This document shows positions 7,259-12,218 of a stretch of DNA of 15,170 bases, piece by piece (position 1 is the stretch's first letter; each line of letters starts with the position of its first letter). The DNA comes from an uncultured Acidobacteriota bacterium (GTDB lineage Bacteria; Acidobacteriota; Terriglobia; Terriglobales; Acidobacteriaceae). Both the position numbers and the translations under genes were made by a program. Below the pieces are notes generated by a model. It was not told the DNA's origin. It saw only the letters and a list, made by a program, of their open reading frames with translations, and did not search any database. The DNA is taken from the NCBI GenBank assembly GCA_903832475.1, contig CAILBQ010000759.1, forward strand, positions 1 through 15,170. The letters run 5' to 3'.

Positions 7259-7298
7259 ACAGTGGTCGCGGACCACTGTTCACTGACCACTGTCCACT
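7259..7298. repeat. Heptamer array with hairpin in front of gnd
   Basis: A plus-strand heptamer AGTGGTC (7261-7267) faces four minus-strand heptamers in register: AGTGGTC (7271-7277), AGTGAAC (7278-7284), AGTGGTC (7285-7291) and AGTGGAC (7292-7298). The junction forms a perfect 9-bp stem, ACAGTGGTC at 7259-7267 with GACCACTGT at 7271-7279, around a GCG loop. The two 14-mers at 7271 and 7285 differ by one base. This is the same family as the arrays flanking the four-helix gene, without a gene in between. No T-run follows the stem, so it is not a typical terminator. Confidence 0.85.
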
Positions 7299-7328
7299 CG
7301 CACTCACACTCGTCCTAAGGAGAAACAA

Positions 7329-8234
7329 ATGCAACTCGGATTGATCGGCCTCGGCAAAATGGGCGGCTTCATGGCAGAGCGCATTCACAACGCCGGCCAT
7401 ACAGTAGTCGGCTTCGACTTCTCGGCGGAAGCCGTATCGAAAATAGCATCCACCGGCAACGTCGGCGCCAGCAGCCTCGAAGACATGGTCAAGAAGCTCG
7501 ATGCCCCCCGCGCCGTCTGGCTCATGGTGCCCTCCGGCGACCCCGTCGACAAAACCATTGCCGAGCTCGAAAAATTCCTCTCTCCCGGCGACATCATCAT
7601 CGACGGCGGCAACTCCTTCTACAAGGACTCGATCCGCCGCCACGACGCAGCCGTCGCCAAAGGCTTCCAGTTCGTCGACTGCGGCACCTCCGGCGGCGTC
7701 TGGGGACTCAAAGAGGGTTACAGCATGATGATCGGCGGCGACAAAGAGCCCGTCGAGCACCTCCGGCCCATTTTTGAAGCTCTCGCCCCCGCACCCGACA
7801 AGGGCTGGGGACACGTCGGCCCCGCCGGCGCCGGCCACTTCGTCAAGATGGTGCACAACGGCATCGAGTACGGCATGATGCAGGCCTATGCCGAAGGCTT
7901 CACCATCATGGAAAAGAAAGAAGTCCTCGACCTCAACCTGCCCCAGATCGCCAAGATCTGGCAGTACGGCTCGGTCGTCCGCTCCTGGCTCCTCGACCTC
8001 ACCGCCGAAGCCCTCGAAAAGAATCCCACCCTGGACGGCCTCGAGGCCTACGTTGCCGACTCCGGCGAAGGCCGCTGGACGGTCTTCGAAGCCATCGACC
8101 TGAATGTCTCCGCGCCCATCATCACCGAGTCGCTCATCCGTCGCATCCGTTCGCGCGAGGAAAACAACTTCACCGATCGCATGATCGCCATTCAGCGCAA
8201 CGCCTTCGGCGGCCACGCCGTCAAGAAAGACTGA
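7329..8234 (+). CDS. gnd: 6-Phosphogluconate dehydrogenase (decarboxylating), short type
   Basis: Oxidatively decarboxylates 6-phosphogluconate to ribulose-5-phosphate, the last oxidative pentose phosphate step. The 301 residues match the short YqeC-like/archaeal-type form rather than the roughly 470-residue form. N-terminal Rossmann domain: GLIGLGKMGGFMA at 4-16. Catalytic signature: GHFVKMVHNGIEYG with K173, H176, N177 and E180 in the same spacing as sheep K183, H186, N187 and E190. IIDGGNS and the substrate-binding CGTSGGVWG are present. The second Rossmann strand ends in GFDFS with an acidic residue, which favours NAD over NADP; this is inferred. ATG start with TAAGGAGA upstream at about 6-nt spacing, the best ribosome site of the operon. 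The repeat at 7259-7298 lies in its leader, and the last codon and stop belong to a sequence duplicated downstream. Confidence 0.96.
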   Translation: MQLGLIGLGKMGGFMAERIHNAGHTVVGFDFSAEAVSKIASTGNVGASSLEDMVKKLDAPRAVWLMVPSGDPVDKTIAELEKFLSPGDIIIDGGNSFYKDSIRRHDAAVAKGFQFVDCGTSGGVWGLKEGYSMMIGGDKEPVEHLRPIFEALAPAPDKGWGHVGPAGAGHFVKMVHNGIEYGMMQAYAEGFTIMEKKEVLDLNLPQIAKIWQYGSVVRSWLLDLTAEALEKNPTLDGLEAYVADSGEGRWTVFEAIDLNVSAPIITESLIRRIRSREENNFTDRMIAIQRNAFGGHAVKKD

Positions 8235-8522
8235 ACAACAGCTACTAGCTTCTAGCCGGAATTCCACCACCACCTTGCCCTCCTTCTAGAGCCGAGGTGG
8301 GAAACAACAGTTTCAACCTCCAACATCCAGCTAGGAGCTACAAGCTAGCAGCTAGAAGCTGCTTTCAGACTGAACAACAGCTACTAGCTTCTGGCTACTA
8401 GCCTCTTGCCGGAATTCCACCACCACCTTTGCCCTCCTTCTAGAGCCGAGGTGGGAAACAACAGTTTCAACCTCCAGCATCCAGCTAGGAGCTAGAAGCT
8501 AGCAGCTAGAAGCTGCTTTCAG
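8229..8522 (+). repeat. Tandem duplication of a heptamer-bounded unit between gnd and zwf
   Basis: Two near-identical units fill the spacer: 8229-8367 and 8368-8522. Each begins GACTGAACAACAG and ends GCTGCTTTCA. The first unit begins with the last codon and stop of gnd (GAC TGA), so the second carries a copy of the gnd end. Each unit has a left minus-strand heptamer array (AGCTACT, AGCTTCT at 8240-8253), a core of about 70 bp, and a right plus-strand array (AGCTAGG, AGCTACA, AGCTAGC, AGCTAGA from 8329). The second copy has exactly 14 extra bases, two heptamers, in its left array, one extra T in the core, and about three substitutions. Within the core CCACCT (8270-8275) can pair with AGGTGG (8295-8300). 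The second unit ends 8 nt before the zwf start and supplies AG of its AGAGG ribosome site. Confidence 0.9.
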
Positions 8523-8530
8523 AGGCATAC

Positions 8531-10090
8531 ATGGCCACAGTCCAGATGAAGGTCTCTCCCGAAAACCTTTCAAAGGTCTCCAAAGGCAACGAACGCATCC
8601 CCGAACCCACCATCATCGTCATCTTCGGTGCCTCCGGCGACTTGACCAAGCGCAAGCTGCTCCCCGCCCTCTTCCATCTCGAACAGGTCGGCTTGCTTCC
8701 CAGGGAATTCGCCATCGTCGGCGTCGCCCGACGGCCTCTCGGCGATGAATTCGCCAAGGATATGCGTGCTGGCATCGTGGAATCCGGTGATATCGACGAG
8801 TCCGATCCGCAACTCGACGGATTCACCAAAAAGATCCACTACTTCCCCATGAATTTCGACGACGCCAACGGCTACGACGGCCTCAAGGCCGAGCTCGACA
8901 AGATTGCCAAAGCCAATGGCATCGGCGGAAATCGTCTCTTCTACCTCGCCACGGCCCCCGAATACTTCACAGAAATCATCGAAAACCTCGGCTCCCATGG
9001 CATGAACAAGCCCGACCAGGGCGAGGTGCACGCGGTCATCGAAAAACCCTTTGGTCACGACCTTGATTCCGCCCGGGAACTCAACCACCGCGTCAATGCG
9101 GTCTTCGACGAGAGCCAGGTCTTCCGCATCGACCACTACCTGGGCAAGGAAACCGTTCAGAACATCCTCGTCTTCCGCTTCGCCAACGGTATCTTCGAGC
9201 CCGTGTGGAATCGCAATTACATCGAGCAGGTCCAGATCACCGCCGCTGAAACTCTGGGCGTCGAAGGCCGCGGGCCCTTTTACGAAAAAGCAGGAGCACT
9301 GCGCGACGTCGTCCAAAACCACGTCATGGAACTGCTCTCCTTCGTCGCCATGGAGCCTCCCGTCTCCTTCGAATCCTCCAGCGTCCGCCAGGAAAAGCTC
9401 AAGGTCTGGCAGGCAATCCCATCCATCCCGATCCTGAACGCCGTGCGCGGCCAGTACGGTCCCGGCAAAATCTCCGATAAGTCCGGCGATAAAGACGTCC
9501 CCGGCTACCGCCAGGAAGATCGCGTCGATCCCAACTCCCAGACCGAAACCTACGCTGCGGTCAAGCTCGAGATCGACAACTGGCGCTGGGCAGGCGTGCC
9601 TTTCTACCTGCGCGCCGGCAAGCGCCTTAAAAAGCGCTACACCGAAATCAGCATCGAGTTCAAACAGCCGCCCTTGCTTCTCTTCAACCGTGCCGGTTCC
9701 AGCGGCGATTGCGGCGAAATCCAGCCCAACGTCATCACCATGCGCATACAACCCAATGAGGGCATCTCGCTCACCTTTGGCGCCAAGGTTCCCACCACGC
9801 AAAGCATGTCCGTTTGCCCCGTCAACATGGATTTCGACTACGCTGCCGCCTTTGGCAAGTCTTCCGCCAACGGCTACGAACGCCTTCTGCTCGACGCCAT
9901 GCTTGGTGATCAGACTCTCTTCGCTGAGCGCGACGGCGTCGAACTTACCTGGGCGCTCTACACCCCCATCCTTGAAGCTTGGGCCGCCAAGAAACCCCAG
10001 ACTTTCCCCAACTACGCCGCCGGTTCCTGGGGCCCGGACTGCGCCGACGAGCTCCTCAAAAAAGACGGCCACCTGTGGCGCAAACTGTAG
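8531..10090 (+). CDS. zwf: Glucose-6-phosphate 1-dehydrogenase
   Basis: Oxidises glucose-6-phosphate to 6-phosphogluconolactone, the entry step of the oxidative pentose phosphate pathway and a source of reduced nucleotide. The 519 residues are typical bacterial length. The N-terminal Rossmann domain has GASGDLTKRKL at 33-43. The active-site signature RIDHYLGKE spans 199-207 (D201, H202, K206), and H264 in VVQNHVMELL matches the catalytic His (H240 of the Leuconostoc enzyme). The VGVARRPL segment supplies arginines expected to hold the NADP 2'-phosphate, so NADP use is inferred. ATG start with AGAGG 5 nt upstream; about 20 non-conserved residues precede the core fold. It follows the duplicated repeat and is 41 bp from pgl, with no terminator between. 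Confidence 0.97.
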   Translation: MATVQMKVSPENLSKVSKGNERIPEPTIIVIFGASGDLTKRKLLPALFHLEQVGLLPREFAIVGVARRPLGDEFAKDMRAGIVESGDIDESDPQLDGFTKKIHYFPMNFDDANGYDGLKAELDKIAKANGIGGNRLFYLATAPEYFTEIIENLGSHGMNKPDQGEVHAVIEKPFGHDLDSARELNHRVNAVFDESQVFRIDHYLGKETVQNILVFRFANGIFEPVWNRNYIEQVQITAAETLGVEGRGPFYEKAGALRDVVQNHVMELLSFVAMEPPVSFESSSVRQEKLKVWQAIPSIPILNAVRGQYGPGKISDKSGDKDVPGYRQEDRVDPNSQTETYAAVKLEIDNWRWAGVPFYLRAGKRLKKRYTEISIEFKQPPLLLFNRAGSSGDCGEIQPNVITMRIQPNEGISLTFGAKVPTTQSMSVCPVNMDFDYAAAFGKSSANGYERLLLDAMLGDQTLFAERDGVELTWALYTPILEAWAAKKPQTFPNYAAGSWGPDCADELLKKDGHLWRKL

Positions 10091-10131
10091 AAACAGGGGC
10101 TCTTCTCTACCCTTAGCATTTGGAGTCTTGA

Positions 10132-10929
10132 ATGTCTTCCACGCTGCAAATCACCTACCTCGTCGAACCCGACCCAGCCGCCCTCGCCTGGCGCGCCGCG
10201 CTCCAATTCGTCGAGTTGGCTGAAGAAGCCTTCGCCGCCCGCGGCCGCGTCCGCATCGCTATCTCCGGCGGCAACACCCCCAAAACGACCTTCGAGCTGC
10301 TCGCCAACCCCGAGCATCCCTTCCTCAACCGCATGCCCTGGCAAGGCCTGGAACTCTTCTGGGTCGACGAGCGCACCGTCCCGCCCGATCATCCCGAAAG
10401 CAACTTCCGCATGACCCGCGAAACTCTACTCGACCACGTCGGTCTGCGTCCTGACCAGATCCACCGTATTCAGGGCGAACTCGAGCCGGAAGTAGCCGCC
10501 GCGGAATACGAATACGACCTCCGCCGCACCTTCCGCCTCGAGGGCGCCGAAGCTCCTCGCTTTGACATCGTCGCCCTCGGCATGGGTGACGATGGCCACA
10601 CCGCCTCCCTTTTTCCCCACACCGATGCCATCCACGAGATGGGCCGCCTCGTCGTCGCCAACCAGGTCCCTCAAAAAGACACCTGGCGCGTCACTCTGAC
10701 CTGGCCCGTCATCAACCACGCCCGCGAAGTCTTCTTTCTCATCGAAGGCGACGCCAAAGCCCCTGTCCTCAAAGAAGTTTTCACCGGCCCCCGCGACGTC
10801 GAATCCCTCCCGTCTCAACTCATCTGGCCCGCAAGCGGTATACTCACACTGATTTTGGATAAGGCCGCCGCCGCGCAATTACCCCCTACCGATGCGGATG
10901 GAAAAGGCTTCTTGGAGAGAGCTCGATGA
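10132..10929 (+). CDS. pgl: 6-Phosphogluconolactonase (DevB type)
   Basis: Hydrolyses 6-phosphogluconolactone from Zwf to 6-phosphogluconate for Gnd. The 265 residues match the DevB/SOL family, not the beta-propeller YbhE type. Motifs are AISGGNTPK (about 43-51), the WVDERTVPPDHPESNFRM block, and LGMGDDGHTASLFPHT (glucosamine-6-phosphate-isomerase-like fold with the catalytic His in GDDGH). ATG start with GGAG 6 nt upstream. The 3' end overlaps glk by four bases (ATGA at 10926-10929), so the two are likely translationally coupled. Standing next to zwf and glk, it completes the oxidative branch. Confidence 0.96.
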   Translation: MSSTLQITYLVEPDPAALAWRAALQFVELAEEAFAARGRVRIAISGGNTPKTTFELLANPEHPFLNRMPWQGLELFWVDERTVPPDHPESNFRMTRETLLDHVGLRPDQIHRIQGELEPEVAAAEYEYDLRRTFRLEGAEAPRFDIVALGMGDDGHTASLFPHTDAIHEMGRLVVANQVPQKDTWRVTLTWPVINHAREVFFLIEGDAKAPVLKEVFTGPRDVESLPSQLIWPASGILTLILDKAAAAQLPPTDADGKGFLERAR

Positions 10930-11951
10930 TTCTTGCAGGCGACGTAGGCGGCACCAAGGTCCACTTGGGGCTGTACGACTTTATCGGTGGCAAACTTCAC
11001 TACAACCGCGACGAACGCTATCCGGCCAAAGATTACACCGGCCTCGAAGAAATCGTCCGCGAGTTCCTCGGCGCCGAGCATGACCAAATCACTTCCGCCT
11101 GCTTTGGAGTTCCCGGCCCGGTACGCGACGGCCGCCTTCGTCTCACCAACCTTCCCTGGACCCTCGACAGCCGCGAGCTCTCTGCAAACCTCGGTATTCA
11201 GCACGTCTTCCTCATCAACGACCTCGAAGCCAACGGCTACGGCGTTGCCGAGCTCACCTCCGACCAGATCTTCACCCTCTCGGAAGGCGACGCAGGCCAG
11301 ATCGGCAACCGCGCCCTCATCGCCGCCGGCACCGGTCTCGGCGAAGGCATCCTGATCTGGAACGGAAAACACCACACCCCGTACCCTTCCGAGGGCGGCC
11401 ACTCCGACTACGCCCCCCGCAACGAAGACGAAATCGATCTGCTCCGCTACCTCAAGCAGAAATACAACGGCCGCATCAGCTTCGAGCGCGTCGTCAGCGG
11501 CATGGGCTTCACCAACATCTACGACTTCCTGCGCGACGTCCGCGGCATGGAAGAGCCCATCTGGCTGCGCGACCGCATGGCCGAGGAAGACCCCAACGCC
11601 GTCATCACCGAGCTCGCCCTCGCGGCCAAGAGCGAAATCTGCGAGCGTACCCTCGACATGTTCGTCTCCGCCTACGGCGCCGAGTCCGGCAATCTCGCCC
11701 TCAAGGTCCTTTCCATCGGTGGCCTCTACATCGGCGGCGGCATCGCTCCCCGTATCCTCGAAAAGCTCAAAGACGGCACCTTCTACAAGGCCTTCACCGA
11801 CAAGGGCCGCCTCAGCCAGCTGCTCATCAACATGCCCGTCCGCGTCATCCTCGAGAGCAAAGCCGCCCTGCTCGGCGCCGCCGCCTACGCCGAAGCCCGC
11901 GCCGCCGAACTCAGCGGCGTCAGCCCTCGCTCCGCCTCCATAGGTTCCTAG
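10926..11951 (+). CDS. glk: Glucokinase (E. coli Glk type)
   Basis: ATP-dependent phosphorylation of glucose to glucose-6-phosphate, feeding Zwf. The 341 residues match the Glk family rather than the ROK family: no ROK CxCGxxGC zinc motif is seen. Visible elements: phosphate-binding GDVGGTKVHLGL at 5-16, catalytic D99 in LINDLEANGYG (E. coli D100), AAGTGLGEG, the glucose-contacting EGGHSDYAP, and GLYIGGGIAP near the C-terminus. The ATG overlaps the pgl stop by four bases, with GGAGAGAG just upstream inside pgl. It is the last gene before the terminator at 11996. With the GH15 enzyme at the other end of the run, it allows free intracellular glucose to enter the pathway. Confidence 0.96.
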   Translation: MILAGDVGGTKVHLGLYDFIGGKLHYNRDERYPAKDYTGLEEIVREFLGAEHDQITSACFGVPGPVRDGRLRLTNLPWTLDSRELSANLGIQHVFLINDLEANGYGVAELTSDQIFTLSEGDAGQIGNRALIAAGTGLGEGILIWNGKHHTPYPSEGGHSDYAPRNEDEIDLLRYLKQKYNGRISFERVVSGMGFTNIYDFLRDVRGMEEPIWLRDRMAEEDPNAVITELALAAKSEICERTLDMFVSAYGAESGNLALKVLSIGGLYIGGGIAPRILEKLKDGTFYKAFTDKGRLSQLLINMPVRVILESKAALLGAAAYAEARAAELSGVSPRSASIGS

Positions 11952-11995
11952 ACAGACCTCCCCGCACTCTGCAAAAACTTCCTGTCGAACATCAG

Positions 11996-12028
11996 AAAAG
12001 GCCCGGACAACCTCCGGGCCTTTTCCCA
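11996..12028 (+). terminator. Intrinsic terminator after glk
   Basis: AAAAGGCCCGG (11996-12006) pairs perfectly with CCGGGCCTTTT (12014-12024) across a 7-nt loop, giving an 11-bp GC-rich stem ending in four T. It lies 45 bp after the glk stop and is the only strong terminator seen between 799 and 12218, which supports the upstream genes being read as one or a few long transcripts. The A-rich left arm makes it potentially active on both strands. Confidence 0.88.
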
Positions 12029-12107
12029 TTTCTTCTCGAAGAGTTATGTCGGTGTTCTGCGACAACAAGCTTCCCGCGCGCGTTCTTGCATCACTTCCGG
12101 CTTAGGC

Positions 12108-12136
12108 TTGTCACTCTCCCCGTCTCGGCGTATCCT
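12108..12136 (+). promoter_or_regulatory. Candidate sigma-70 promoter of the SBBP gene
   Basis: TTGTCA (12108-12113, five of six consensus -35 bases) and TATCCT (12131-12136, four of six -10 bases) are separated by exactly 17 bp. Transcription would start near 12143, giving a leader of about 75 nt. It lies after the glk terminator, in the 267-bp spacer that otherwise shows nothing recognisable. Confidence 0.45.
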
Positions 12137-12218
12137 TCTTTTCCGACCACCAAGATGCGCCTTTCGCGCATAATTCCCTCCGAAACCAGAACTGAGCCGA
12201 ACGCAGGGGGAAGTTTAG

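Noticed and set aside
7259..7279. Hairpin before gnd as an intrinsic terminator
   Set aside because: The stem is perfect but is not followed by a T-run, and the sequence is explained by facing heptamer repeats.
8570..10072. 500-codon minus-strand ORF opposite zwf
   Set aside because: Almost the exact antisense of zwf, low complexity, no motif and no ribosome site.
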